A DNA stretch of 64,000 bases from Actinobaculum sp. oral taxon 183 str. F0552 (GTDB lineage: Bacteria > Actinomycetota > Actinomycetes > Actinomycetales > Actinomycetaceae): NCBI RefSeq assembly GCF_000466165.1, contig NZ_KE951428.1, forward strand, positions 61,389 to 125,388. The letters run 5' to 3'. The position numbers and the translations under genes are program-made. Below, piece by piece: positions 18,641 to 28,297 of the stretch. Each line of letters starts with the position of its first letter. The first letter of the stretch is position 1. Under the pieces are notes generated by a model that had not been told where the DNA came from, ran no database searches, and was given only the letters and a program-made list of their open reading frames with translations.

Positions 18641-18773
18641 GGCGATCATCTCCTCATTGCAGTTGCACAGTGCTTTCAGCGTAGCATGTCGCTTTTTCAT
18701 CTGCCGACAGTATCAAAGTGCGAATCTTTCGCATATTATCTTCGCCAAACTACAACGCTCCGGTAATCGGCGG

Positions 18774-19382
18774 TCATGAAGCGCCGTTCGAAGCCGAGGA
18801 GCGGCCTTCTACCGAAGGCTCATTCCCCCCTTCGGGGCCAGAACTAGGCCGACAGCCTGTTGTATATCTCAAAGTTAAAACATTATTGTTTTTATTCATG
18901 ACAATACCAACATATCCTCCGTTTTTTCTATCATGAATGTTAGCCCTATAAGCATCACTGTCTGAAAGATCAATTACTGTTTTAAATCCATATAACCGTA
19001 ATTCATTTTCTAATATGGTCAAGATATATTTATAATTAGCACTTTTAATGCCAGAAGTCCAGCCCTGCATACTCGTATCTTCACTCCCTTCTTCATTTCG
19101 ATCTTTACAGTGAGAAAAATTCCGATCCGATGGGTCCACAAGTGTCCATTCTTGCTTACCAAAGTTCGTATCAATTCGATCGCGCACTCGAACTAAAGCA
19201 ATCTGAAGTTGAGAAGAAACCGTCGCAATATTCACACGTCGATTCAAGGGCAACTCACCATCCCAAAAATGATGACCGTTACTATCACCGAAAACTGAAG
19301 GTTCTTGCATTTTCTTCTCCTGTCTTAAACATGCACTGGTTGATAAGAAAAATATAAATATACATACAAGAAACTTTTTCAT
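18774..19382 (-). CDS. Putative immunity lipoprotein L3 (module 2)
   Basis: A 202-residue, AT-rich lipoprotein gene with lipobox TSAC near residue 18 and GAGGTGA before the ATG. The mature part is hydrophilic and ends with KNGGYVGIV and TTGCRPSSG, the same closing pattern as L1 and L2 although the rest differs strongly. It starts 12 nt after the end of the module 2 hydrolase. It is intact although the hydrolase is broken, as expected if losing the toxin is harmless but losing immunity is not. The immunity role is inferred. Confidence 0.72.
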   Translation of the reverse strand: MKKFLVCIFIFFLSTSACLRQEKKMQEPSVFGDSNGHHFWDGELPLNRRVNIATVSSQLQIALVRVRDRIDTNFGKQEWTLVDPSDRNFSHCKDRNEEGSEDTSMQGWTSGIKSANYKYILTILENELRLYGFKTVIDLSDSDAYRANIHDRKNGGYVGIVMNKNNNVLTLRYTTGCRPSSGPEGGNEPSVEGRSSASNGAS

Positions 19383-19394
19383 ACATTCACCTCA

Positions 19395-21011
19395 TCATCC
19401 TGCGGTTCCTAAAACAACTTTCGCGATTTTTATCTGTGCCTCTCCTCCGTCGACGAGATAACCAGAATGTCCTGTTTCTTTGGTTGTAGGGCCGTAGGGA
19501 TTAAGCTTTTTGAATCCTGAATCCATTGTCGGATCCTTTCCATGCCATCCTAAGCTATCATCTGTTTTCCAGAACTTTTTTGCTGCATTAGCCTTTCTGA
19601 TAACGTCATCATTGAATTCGAGCACATAATTATGGCCTTTAGGTACATTCATTCGCCATGCACCGTCTTTTATGCCAGGTGATCCAAACACAGCAAAATG
19701 GTCGACCACTCCCCGTCGCAAGCTGGCCATTCCATAACTGGCGGTCGTCGAACCATAGGAATGGGCCAAAACCGACATGTGGACGTTCGACTTCCCGCCG
19801 ATGCTGGCATCTCAAGAGCCCCGGATGCCTTCTTCGAACCGTGCGAGAGACTCCCCGCCAGATTTGGCCTTGTTCAAATCCAAAACCGAGTAATCGTGGT
19901 TATTTTTAGGGTCAGGTGGGGCGTCATACCCGATCCAGGCTACGACGGCCACTTTCTTACTCTGCCCTTCCGCCATCGCAGCATTCTTCAGATTGGTCAC
20001 GGCGTTGACATTGCCCTCCATGCTGTCTTTGACGGAGGTCCCCATGCCGGGAACGTAAGTGGCAACATGATCCGCGGTGTCGACATTCCCGGCGGAAATC
20101 GCGGCACGCGCCTTCTCATGTCCCTTCTCCCCCGTCGCCGGTTCATAGACGAGAAGCTGAGTATCGCCATTGTTCTTTGTGAGCGAGCGTTCGATCGCAC
20201 TCAGCTCCTGGTAGGCCTGATTCGTCTTCAACTGGTCGGGAGTATACTTTCGCGTAAGGGCTTCCTTGTCTCTAGAGATCCTCCATCGGTTAGCTTTGTC
20301 CCTCGACGTCCCATCAAATCCGTTCAAATTGCCTATCAGATCCGGATTGTCACGAATCAAAGCCTCTTTCTCTCTATCCGTGTGCGCATTCCGCCAAGCG
20401 GCAACTTGTACCGGATCCTTTTTATTGGATGGTATGTCGCTGAGACCAGGTGTTGGATAATCCAAACCTTCCTTAACGATCATTGTTCCATTGGCGATGA
20501 CATTTAAATCTCTAGTGTAAATTTCATCAGTTAATTTTGCCATTTGAATAACGTATTTGAGTTTTTCTTGACATTGTTTGAGAGCTTTTTCCCGATCTTT
20601 TCTCTTGTTGTCATGGCCAGTATCCCATAATGACATTATGTCACTGATACTTCTTTTAATGGGGTGAGGATCGGTAACTTCTCCTGAAGTGGAGATATTA
20701 AAACCATAATGATCTGCTAAAGATTGAACTTCGAAAACGAGCGTCTTGACAGTACTCGTATCACTTTGAGCTTTACCCGTAATACGGATCATCTCACCGA
20801 GATTGGCCAGCAGAAAAGCGGAGCTGTTGGCCAGGTCCTTCCGTCTATTCTGGGCGGCCGTCGCACCAGCGCCAGTCCATCCACTGGAAACGTCGATGTC
20901 ACGGACATACTCACCGGAATCAGAGGCCTTATGGCGGATCGCAACCAATACGTCGATCAAGTGATCGAATTTATCGCCATCCCACTTCTGCAGATCCGAC
21001 CACGTGGTCAT
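19395..21011 (-). pseudogene. DUF1023-type hydrolase split by in-frame TGA (module 2)
   Basis: Reading straight through gives a ~538-residue relative of the module 1 hydrolase. It has a helical N-terminal domain (TWSDLQKWDGDKFDHLIDVL), then EALIRDNPDLIGNLNG and RDKANRW near 220-245, VDTADHVATYVPGM, and the nucleophile motif LAHSYGSTTA with S418. Codon 400 (19812-19814) is TGA, 18 codons before that serine, and both sides are in the same frame, so this is a nonsense change and not a frameshift. The truncated 399-residue product would keep the export domain without catalysis. Recoding or a sequencing error are alternatives. The first Gly of GxSxG is Ala here. Confidence 0.82.
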
Positions 21012-21325
21012 TTCTCGCCTCCCGAAAGCTGACTGTCGACCCGTGAGAATTCCACGCTGACGGAATGATCAGTTTTGTTGTACGTATTCTTCGAATCGCT
21101 TATCGACTGGCTGAAAGCCTCCAAAGCCCCGGACAGTCTTCTGGCAGCCTGATCGATATAGCTTCCTGCCCCCAGAGCAGCCTTTCCCGAACTCCCACCC
21201 GGCATGGCCTCGGAGACGTCGTTCACACTGGTTGAAAGCTTTACCGATTCGGCGCTTTGATGGGCTTTTTCCGCATTAGACGCAGCGGCATCGAGATCCT
21301 CCAGATTAACGAATAATTCGGACAA
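21008..21325 (-). CDS. Esx-like helical partner protein (module 2)
   Basis: A 105-residue helical protein beginning SELFVNLEDLDAAASNAEKA, with the size and hairpin pattern of WXG100-type proteins. A YxxxD motif (YNKTD) lies near residue 83, matching type VII substrates. The start is TTG with GGGAG 6 nt upstream, and the stop overlaps the hydrolase start by 4 nt. Equivalent in position to the 128-residue protein of module 1, but with little sequence similarity. Confidence 0.75.
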   Translation of the reverse strand: MSELFVNLEDLDAAASNAEKAHQSAESVKLSTSVNDVSEAMPGGSSGKAALGAGSYIDQAARRLSGALEAFSQSISDSKNTYNKTDHSVSVEFSRVDSQLSGGEK

Positions 21326-21611
21326 GGTGAGCTCCCTAAGGTTCTATTCGACGGGCGAAAGCCCCTTTCCTCTTAAAAAGCATCTTACATCTCTTTCCGC
21401 GTAGATGGAAGGACTTTTCCAAAAGGAAACTTTCCAGACAAACGTAAACGCGGTAATGATCTTTCCAAGGTTTTTCGTAATGACGAGTGAACAGAGGCAC
21501 AAGCTCCGCCGCCGCTCTTTTCCCGCCGAGGCCGGCCCCGTATCCTAAACCAGGGATTAGAAGCCAGTCCCCGAGCGAACCATGGGAGTCGAAGCGCACG
21601 AAGGGAGCCGC

Positions 21612-22505
21612 GTGCCCGAAGGTCAAGCAATCCACCGCCTGGCGAGGATCGCGAGCGGATTCCTGGCAGGGCGGGTAGTCGCCGCGTCTTCGCCGCAGGG
21701 GCGTTTCGCCGAGGGGGCGGCGCGCCTAGACGGCCTCACCGCCTTCCACGCTCAAGCGTGGGGGAAGCACTTCTTCATGCCATTCGCTGAGAGCAGGACC
21801 CCCACCGCCGAACCCTTACTCGGCGACGACGGCCCCGCCTGGCTCCACGTCCACCTCGGCCTGTACGGACGCTGGTCGTTCTCAGGCCCCCGCGCCACGG
21901 ACGTCGCCGGTGCGGGGCTGCGCGGCGGCGGCAACGCAGCGGCCGTGCCCGAACCGGGCGCTACGGTCCGCCTGCGGCTGGAGGCGGAAGACTTGGCAGC
22001 GGACCTGACGGGCCCCGCGCGCTGCGAAGCGCTCGACGGCCAGGGAGTTCGCGCAGTCCTGGCCAGGCTCGGGCCCGATCCCGTCCGCAACGAACCCGGG
22101 GACCGCGAGCGCTTCGTCACCACGATCCGGTCGCGGCGGGCCGCCGTCGGCCAGCTGATCCTCGACCAGTCGATCGCAGCGGGACCGGGCAACATCTACC
22201 GGGCGGACTGCCTGTTCCGCACCGGCATCTCGCCCCTGACGCCCGGAAGCGAGGTCTCCCCGGAGCGCTTGGGCGCGCTGTGGGACGACCTCGCGGCCAC
22301 CATGGCCGACGACGTCGACAGCGGGGTGATCCGGACGGTTCCGCCCGATCTGCGCCCCGAGCCCGTGCCGGAAGGCGACGAAGAGGCCGGGCGTTTCGCC
22401 GTGTACCACAGGACGGGCCGGCCCTGCCTGCGCTGTGGCACGACCATCGTGGAGAAGGACCTGGTGGGCCGCCGGCTCTTCTGGTGCCCCGGATGCCAGC
22501 GGTGA
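21612..22505 (+). CDS. nei2: Endonuclease VIII / Nei2 DNA glycosylase
   Basis: A 297-residue Fpg/Nei-family base-excision enzyme. The GTG start gives mature PEGQAIHRLAR, placing the catalytic Pro and Glu at positions 2 and 3; AAGGGAG lies just upstream. The helix-two-turn-helix part contains DQSIAAGPGNIYRADCLF, and the C-terminus is a Cys4 zinc finger (CLRCG, then CPGC). It removes oxidised bases and nicks the strand. Actinobacterial Nei2 proteins have this layout. It is convergent with eccC, with 229 bp between that contain only a weak 9-bp inverted repeat (22586-22594/22669-22677). Confidence 0.93.
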   Translation: MPEGQAIHRLARIASGFLAGRVVAASSPQGRFAEGAARLDGLTAFHAQAWGKHFFMPFAESRTPTAEPLLGDDGPAWLHVHLGLYGRWSFSGPRATDVAGAGLRGGGNAAAVPEPGATVRLRLEAEDLAADLTGPARCEALDGQGVRAVLARLGPDPVRNEPGDRERFVTTIRSRRAAVGQLILDQSIAAGPGNIYRADCLFRTGISPLTPGSEVSPERLGALWDDLAATMADDVDSGVIRTVPPDLRPEPVPEGDEEAGRFAVYHRTGRPCLRCGTTIVEKDLVGRRLFWCPGCQR

Positions 22506-22734
22506 AACAGCGCCGGCTTCCCAATCGGGCAGCCCCGACCACGCCTCGCCCGCCGGGGGCTGACCGCTGGCCCTCATCCGCAAGAAGGTTGGGCTGCGAA
22601 GGTGCCCGGCTACGAACGCTGCCCCCGCAAGCCAGCCGGACCCCGAACCGCCTTGAGCTCGACGGTTCGCCCAACCTCCCGCGAACCTAGGCTCAAGCCC
22701 GCGGGTCTCGGGCCTCAGGCAGGCTGTTAGCGGC

Positions 22735-25700
22735 TCAGCCGTGAGACATGGGAAGCCAGGCGACCTGGATCGACTCCCGGGCGATGTCGCGGGACCGGAA
22801 CTGCCCGCGTCCCGGAACGCCCGGCCGGGGCTTCATGCGCCCCAGGAGGGCGCCGTCGTCCGGGCTGCCGGGAAGCAGCATGGCGGGCGAGGCGAGGTCG
22901 TTCAACGCCTGGACGACCGGCTCGTAGAGCGTCCTGCTGGCGCCGCCGGAGCGGCGGGTGATGATGACGTGCAGCCCGAGATCGTGCGCCTGAGACAGGT
23001 ACGGCTGCAGGACGCCCATCGGGTTGCCCTTCGCGCCGCCGGTCGACTGGACGAGGTCGTAGTCGTCGACCAGGACGAAGGCTTCGGCGCCGGACCACCA
23101 GCTTCGCTCGCGCAGCTGCTTGGGGGTGACGTCGGGCCCTGGAGCGCGCGTCTTGAGGAACCCGACCAACCCGCCCAGTTTGGTGTGGGCGTCCTCGGTG
23201 GATCGGCAGTGCGCGGCCATGTGGCTTTCGGGAAGCTCTCCGAGCAGCGCGCTCCTGTAGTCGAGGGCGAAGATCTTGGCCTGGTCGGGCTTGTAGATCC
23301 GCGCGATCTCAGCGGCGATGAGCCTGAGGGTAGCGGTTTTGCCGCTTCCGCGGTCGCCGAAGAAGAAGAAGTGGTCGTTCTCGTTGAAGTCGATGCCGAA
23401 GGGCTCGAGCCTGGACTCTCCGATCCCCAGGATGACCCTGCGGTCCTCGGGGGAGACCCTCGCGCGGACCTCGTCGATGTGCACCCGGGAGGGGAGCTCG
23501 CGAAGCTTGGGGCCGGGGGCCCCGGTCCAAGAGTGGCCGACCTGCTCGACTAGGTCCGTCACCCCGACGGCGAGCTGCTTGCCGTCGGGTTTGGAATCGA
23601 CGCGCGGGAGGGCCCCGAGAATGTGATGCTTGCCGGATTCCAGGCCTCGCCCCGGGGTGCCGGTGGGAACGTTGGCGGCGAGTTTCCGGTTGAATTCGGA
23701 GTCCATGGGGTCGCCGAGGCGCAGCTCGATCCTCGAGCCGAACATGTCCTTGACGGCCGTGCGGAAGTTCATCCAGCGCAGAGCCGTGGCGACGACGTGC
23801 AGCCCGAAGTTCAGCCCGCGGGGCATGAGCTCCTGGAGCTTCATCTCGACGTCTTCGTAGTCGGATCGAAGCGTCGGCCATCCGTCGACGACGAGGAAGA
23901 TGTCGCCGTAGCCGTCGTCGATCTTCCCTTCGGCGCGCAGGCGCCGGTACGCGGCCATCGACTCGATGCCCCGATCGGCGAAGAACTTCTCCCGATCCTC
24001 GACGATCGAGTTGATCTCAGCGTAGATGCGGTTGACCCGGGCCTCGTCGGTGCGCAGCGCGACGCCCGCGATGTGGGCGAGGTCGCGCATGCCGGAGAAG
24101 GTTCCGCCGCCGAAGTCCATGACGTAGATCTGGACCTCCTGGGGGGTGTGCGTCAGCGCGAGCGCTCCGACGACCGTCCGGGCGAAGGTCGACTTGCCGG
24201 ACTGCGGCGCGCCGACGATCGCCAGGTGGCCGCCCGAACCGTCCAGATCGAGCACGAGGGTGTCGCGGCGCTGGTCGAGCGGGCGGTCGACGTCCCCGAC
24301 CGGGACGACGAAGGCGCCCGCCCCCCGCCAACGCGGCGAGTGGAGGCCCAGCGAGGGGCTGATCCGCAGATCGGGCATGAGGGAGTCCAGGGTGGCGGGC
24401 GCGTCGAGCGGCGGCAGCCACACCTGGTGGGCGGAGGGCCCCTTGCCCTCCATCCTCGCCACCGCGATGTCGAAGGTCGTGTTGGGCACTCCGGGGATCC
24501 CCGAGTCCGAGAACTCGCTGAGCTCCTCCTCAGCCTGCGCCTTGGCCTCCTCCGCCTTCTCGATGTCCTTCTCCTCCAGGCGCAGGGGCGCGGCGGTGAA
24601 GTCGTAGATCTCGATCTCGTCCGACTCGTTGACGATGTCGGCCGCCGAGAGGTCCTTGCGCCGCGGCGGGGGCCCGGAGACGTAGGAGGCGCGGAACCTG
24701 ATGAGGTTCGACGTGTCGGGCTTGAGGAAGCCGACGCCCGGGATGGGGGGAAGCTCGTAGGCGTCGTTCACGCCTATGACGGTGCGGGATTCCTGGGCCG
24801 AGAAGGTGCGCAGGCCGATGCGGTAGGACAGGTGGGAGTCCAGGCCTCGCAGACGCCCCTCCTCCAGCTTCTGAGACGAGAGGAGCAGGTGGATCTGGAG
24901 AGAGCGGCCGAGGCGGCCGATCGCGACGAACATGTCGATGAAGTCCGGCTTCTCGGCCAGCAGCTCGGAGAACTCGTCGGCGACCACGAAGAGCGTGGGG
25001 ATCGGTTTGAGATCCTGCCGTCCGGCTTTGCGGGCCTTCTCGTAGTCGGCGACGTTTTTGAAGTTGCCGGCGGACTTGAGAATCTCCTGACGCCGCGCCA
25101 TCTCGCCTCGCAGGGCGTCCTCCATGCGGTCGACGAGGGTCAGGTCCTCCCCGAGATTGGTGATGATGGCCGCGACGTGCGGCATCTTCGACATGCCGGC
25201 GAAGGTGGCTCCGCCCTTGAAGTCGATGAGCACGAAATTGAGCTCTTCGGAGGAGTGGGTCATCGCCAGGGCGAGGACGAGGGTGCGCAGCACCTCGGAC
25301 TTGCCCGAGCCGGTGGCGCCGATGATCAGGCCGTGCGGTCCCATGCCCGCCAGGGCGGACTCCTTGATGTCGAGGTGGACGGTCTTGTGCTCGGGCGTCA
25401 GGCCGATCGGGACACGGAGCCGGTCCCTGGCCAGCCGCGGCTTCCACCCCTCGGCGACGTCGAAGTCGCGGACGTCGCCCAGCCCCAGGAGGTCGACGAG
25501 CTCGGCGGAGGCCTCGCCCGAGGCGTCGACGGCCTGGCCCGAGCCGTCGGTCTGGATGCCGGACTGGGTCGCCAGGCGGCGCGCGATGACCTCCGCCTCC
25601 GCGACGCCGATCCGGTCTCCCCGCCCGACCACCGGGGTGAAGCCGACCTGCAGGAGGGAGAGCTCCATGTAGTCGCCCTTGTCCTGCAGCTGCAGCCGCA

Positions 25701-26754
25701 CGCTGTTGGGGTCGGTGAGCGAGGCCCAGTCGGAGGGGAGCTCGACCACGGTGACCCCGAGGACACCGTCGGGGCTGATGATGGGGTGGTCCTCGGGGAC
25801 CTCGACGCCGTCGTTGAAGACGACCAGGTGCGGCAGCTCCGATCCGCCCTGGTCGGCGGCCCACCGCGGACGGTCCACGATGCCGTCGGGCAGGAGGTCG
25901 ATGAGGTCGGTCGGATCGGATTCGAGCATCCGGGCCGGACCGATCGAGTCGTAGATGCGGTCGGAGGCGATGTGCGGAAGCCACTTGACCCACTCCCAGT
26001 CCGCCATCCTCTCCTCGCTGGCGAGGATGGCGATGCGCACGTCCTCGGGGTCGGTGAAAGTGGCCGTCTGGACGATCATGGCGCGCGCCAGGGCCCTGGC
26101 CATGTCGCCGCGGCCCGCGATCTGGATCCGGGAGACCGTGGCCAGGTCGACGCCGAGGGGCAGATCCTTGACGTCCGTGTACATGCTGTGGAACTGCGCC
26201 GCCGCCGACTCGGCGACGGGGTCGGACTCTCCCAGCTCCGAAGTCTCCGCGGGGACGATCGTCAGGGTGAAGGGCTGGTCGGCCGTTCCCACGCGGATGA
26301 GCAGGAACTCGTTGTCGGACGGCTCCCGGTCTCCCACGTGGGTCCCCTCGTCCAGGAGCACCGGCAGATCGGACGGGTGAGGCATATGCCACTGTGAGGA
26401 TTCGCGCTGCATGCTCTCCGCCGAGCGCGCGTTCTTCCGCGTCTTCGACAGATAGGACAGGTACTCGCGCCGGTATCCGGTGACGGCGTCGCGGTGCTGC
26501 GTGCGATTGCGGTAGATGTTGAGGAAGGCCACAGAGAGCATCGCCACCACGAAGAGCCCGGACATGAGGATCATGCGCGGGGAGCGCTGCCCGGACATCG
26601 CCATGACGACCATCATTCCCATCGAGCCGAACATGGGGAGAATCATCGCCAGAGCGCCGGTCAGTCCCTCCGAGCGTTTGATCTCCGGCGGTGCCTTGAG
26701 TTCCACCACCTCCTGGGGCGGCGGCGTGGGAGCCTGTCGCTTCGTCGTTGCCAC
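22735..26754 (-). CDS. eccC: Type VII secretion ATPase EccC (fused)
   Basis: A 1339-residue FtsK/SpoIIIE-type ATPase, the motor of the ESX/type VII system, with the EccCa and EccCb halves in one chain. Two N-terminal membrane spans lie at about residues 34-80. ATPase 1 has Walker A GATGSGKSEV near 476 and Walker B TLFVVADEFSELL. ATPase 2 has GAPQSGKST near 846 with FLVVDGW. ATPase 3 has GDRGSGKT near 1131 with FVLVDDYDLV. Only domain 1 keeps the Walker B Glu, as usual in the family. ATPase 3 is expected to bind Esx C-terminal signals. The GTG start has GGAGG 7 nt upstream. It is divergent from the eccD-eccB-mycP operon. Confidence 0.97.
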   Translation of the reverse strand: MATTKRQAPTPPPQEVVELKAPPEIKRSEGLTGALAMILPMFGSMGMMVVMAMSGQRSPRMILMSGLFVVAMLSVAFLNIYRNRTQHRDAVTGYRREYLSYLSKTRKNARSAESMQRESSQWHMPHPSDLPVLLDEGTHVGDREPSDNEFLLIRVGTADQPFTLTIVPAETSELGESDPVAESAAAQFHSMYTDVKDLPLGVDLATVSRIQIAGRGDMARALARAMIVQTATFTDPEDVRIAILASEERMADWEWVKWLPHIASDRIYDSIGPARMLESDPTDLIDLLPDGIVDRPRWAADQGGSELPHLVVFNDGVEVPEDHPIISPDGVLGVTVVELPSDWASLTDPNSVRLQLQDKGDYMELSLLQVGFTPVVGRGDRIGVAEAEVIARRLATQSGIQTDGSGQAVDASGEASAELVDLLGLGDVRDFDVAEGWKPRLARDRLRVPIGLTPEHKTVHLDIKESALAGMGPHGLIIGATGSGKSEVLRTLVLALAMTHSSEELNFVLIDFKGGATFAGMSKMPHVAAIITNLGEDLTLVDRMEDALRGEMARRQEILKSAGNFKNVADYEKARKAGRQDLKPIPTLFVVADEFSELLAEKPDFIDMFVAIGRLGRSLQIHLLLSSQKLEEGRLRGLDSHLSYRIGLRTFSAQESRTVIGVNDAYELPPIPGVGFLKPDTSNLIRFRASYVSGPPPRRKDLSAADIVNESDEIEIYDFTAAPLRLEEKDIEKAEEAKAQAEEELSEFSDSGIPGVPNTTFDIAVARMEGKGPSAHQVWLPPLDAPATLDSLMPDLRISPSLGLHSPRWRGAGAFVVPVGDVDRPLDQRRDTLVLDLDGSGGHLAIVGAPQSGKSTFARTVVGALALTHTPQEVQIYVMDFGGGTFSGMRDLAHIAGVALRTDEARVNRIYAEINSIVEDREKFFADRGIESMAAYRRLRAEGKIDDGYGDIFLVVDGWPTLRSDYEDVEMKLQELMPRGLNFGLHVVATALRWMNFRTAVKDMFGSRIELRLGDPMDSEFNRKLAANVPTGTPGRGLESGKHHILGALPRVDSKPDGKQLAVGVTDLVEQVGHSWTGAPGPKLRELPSRVHIDEVRARVSPEDRRVILGIGESRLEPFGIDFNENDHFFFFGDRGSGKTATLRLIAAEIARIYKPDQAKIFALDYRSALLGELPESHMAAHCRSTEDAHTKLGGLVGFLKTRAPGPDVTPKQLRERSWWSGAEAFVLVDDYDLVQSTGGAKGNPMGVLQPYLSQAHDLGLHVIITRRSGGASRTLYEPVVQALNDLASPAMLLPGSPDDGALLGRMKPRPGVPGRGQFRSRDIARESIQVAWLPMSHG

Positions 26755-26854
26755 GGGTAATCCTCCACATCGGTTCGTCTCACGCTGTGCGGCTATTGTG
26801 GATCCTCTAAGCGATAATACTTAGGTACGGAGCGCGCAGCGAACAAGGGGGAGC
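26755..26854. promoter_or_regulatory. Divergent promoter region of eccC and eccD
   Basis: The 100-bp gap between the two type VII transcription units. It contains an AT-rich core (GATAATAC, 26813-26820) inside an inverted repeat CTAAG-N8-CTTAG (26807-26824), which could hold -10 boxes for either strand and a regulator site. No regulator gene is adjacent. Confidence 0.5.
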
Positions 26855-28222
26855 ATGACCATAGCATCGGCGTCAGTCTCGTATCTCACCCTTGTCATGG
26901 AGGGGCATCGCGAAGACATCGTCGTGCCTTCGGGGGTAACCCTCGCGCGCGTCCTGCGCAACCGGCGGGTCCCGGAGGACCTCGTGCCGTGCACTCCGGG
27001 CGGGGAGAAGCTCCCGGGGGCCATGGTGATCGGCCGCGAGATCCGCAACGGCGCACTGGTGCTTCTGCAGCCGGCCGAGGTGAGCACCCAAGCGGCGGCG
27101 GACGGCGCGGCCGCGCTCCAGGACGTCGCGGAGACCGAGCGCTCCCCGATCATCTCCTGGGCGGGGGTCATCATCGCCCTCCTCCTCTCCGCTTCCGCCG
27201 TCCTGGGCGTGACGTCGCGATCCCGCACCCACACGCTCATCGCCGCCGGGCTGATGCTCCTCCTCGGCCTCCTCTATGCGCTGCGTCCGTGCCAGGGCCA
27301 TCCGGTCTCCGAAACCCTGGCCACCGTCGCGTTCGGGGCCTGCGCGGGCATCCTCGTCGCGGCGTCCAACTTCGACGACGCCCGCTACCAGACCCTCATC
27401 TGCGGCTTCGCGGCGGCCGGGGCTCTGGCGACCGTGCGATGGGCGTGGCGCGGGCCGAAGGACCCTCCCACGGAGCGGGTCTCGGGCGACTGCGCGGCGG
27501 TCGGGCTGCTCGGGGCTTCCGCGATCCTCCTGTGCATGCTGACCAAACTCGACGTCGTTTTCGTCTACGCGGCCCTCTTCGGCGTCGCCGCGCCCCTCAT
27601 GCAGGCGCTCCCCGGGTTCTCGGTGAACCTGCCGCAGTCCCGGCTCATCGACGAGGCCACGATCGTCCGCGAGGCCAGCTCGGTGCGGGGGGCCAAGCCG
27701 AGTCACCTCGACCCGGTCACCGGAGAGGAGGCGGCGACCATCGTCAAGGTGGGCGACGCGCGATACCGCCTCTGGACGCTCCTGCTGTGCGCCGACGTCG
27801 TCGCCACCCTTCCCGCCATGCTGCGGGCGGCGGGACACGGCGGCGCCCAGGGGGCGCTGGCCGGCGTGTCCGTCGGATGCGTCGGCCTGGCCTTCCTCCT
27901 CGTCCCGAGGACGGCGGCCGCGGCGTACGTGCGGATCCTGCCGCGCGCCACGGTGGGGCTCCTGTTGATCGCATCGACCTTCGCCATGGCGCGCAACGAC
28001 GCAGTCAACCGGCACATACACCCCTTCATGGCGTTCGGCACGATGACCGTTCTGGCGCTGGTGATCCTCGTCGCGAGCATACCCATCAGCCGTGGCCGCA
28101 AGTCCCTGGCGTTCACCCGGATGGGCGACATCCTCCAGAGCTTCTGCTGCACGTGGTCCCTCCCGTTCGCTCTCTGCGGCATGGGCGTGGTCACCCTCGT
28201 TAGAACGGGAGGGATCCCATGA
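26855..28222 (+). CDS. eccD: Type VII secretion membrane protein EccD, first copy
   Basis: A 455-residue EccD-family protein. The N-terminal ~90 residues form a ubiquitin-like domain facing the cytoplasm (SVSYLTLVMEGHREDIVVPSGV), followed by about 11 membrane spans. The loop FSVNLPQSRLIDEA after the sixth span is typical of EccD. AAGGGGGAG stands before the ATG. In ESX cores two EccD copies per protomer form the membrane vestibule. It heads the plus-strand operon eccD-eccD-eccB-mycP. Confidence 0.9.
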   Translation: MTIASASVSYLTLVMEGHREDIVVPSGVTLARVLRNRRVPEDLVPCTPGGEKLPGAMVIGREIRNGALVLLQPAEVSTQAAADGAAALQDVAETERSPIISWAGVIIALLLSASAVLGVTSRSRTHTLIAAGLMLLLGLLYALRPCQGHPVSETLATVAFGACAGILVAASNFDDARYQTLICGFAAAGALATVRWAWRGPKDPPTERVSGDCAAVGLLGASAILLCMLTKLDVVFVYAALFGVAAPLMQALPGFSVNLPQSRLIDEATIVREASSVRGAKPSHLDPVTGEEAATIVKVGDARYRLWTLLLCADVVATLPAMLRAAGHGGAQGALAGVSVGCVGLAFLLVPRTAAAAYVRILPRATVGLLLIASTFAMARNDAVNRHIHPFMAFGTMTVLALVILVASIPISRGRKSLAFTRMGDILQSFCCTWSLPFALCGMGVVTLVRTGGIP

Positions 28223-28297
28223 CGCCCCGAAAGCCGCGAACCCCGGTCCGCCCTCCCACGCCGCCGCCCTCCCGCACAACAACGAATCGAGTGAGCC

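Noticed and set aside
19779..19814. Frameshift between the two halves of the module 2 hydrolase
   Set aside because: Both halves are in the same frame; only a TGA codon separates them.
21336..21635. Small minus-strand frames upstream of nei2
   Set aside because: No ribosome site, no motif, and overlap with the nei2 start region.
23623..26397. A 924-codon open frame antisense to eccC
   Set aside because: Same GC-driven artefact; eccC has clear ATPase motifs on the other strand.
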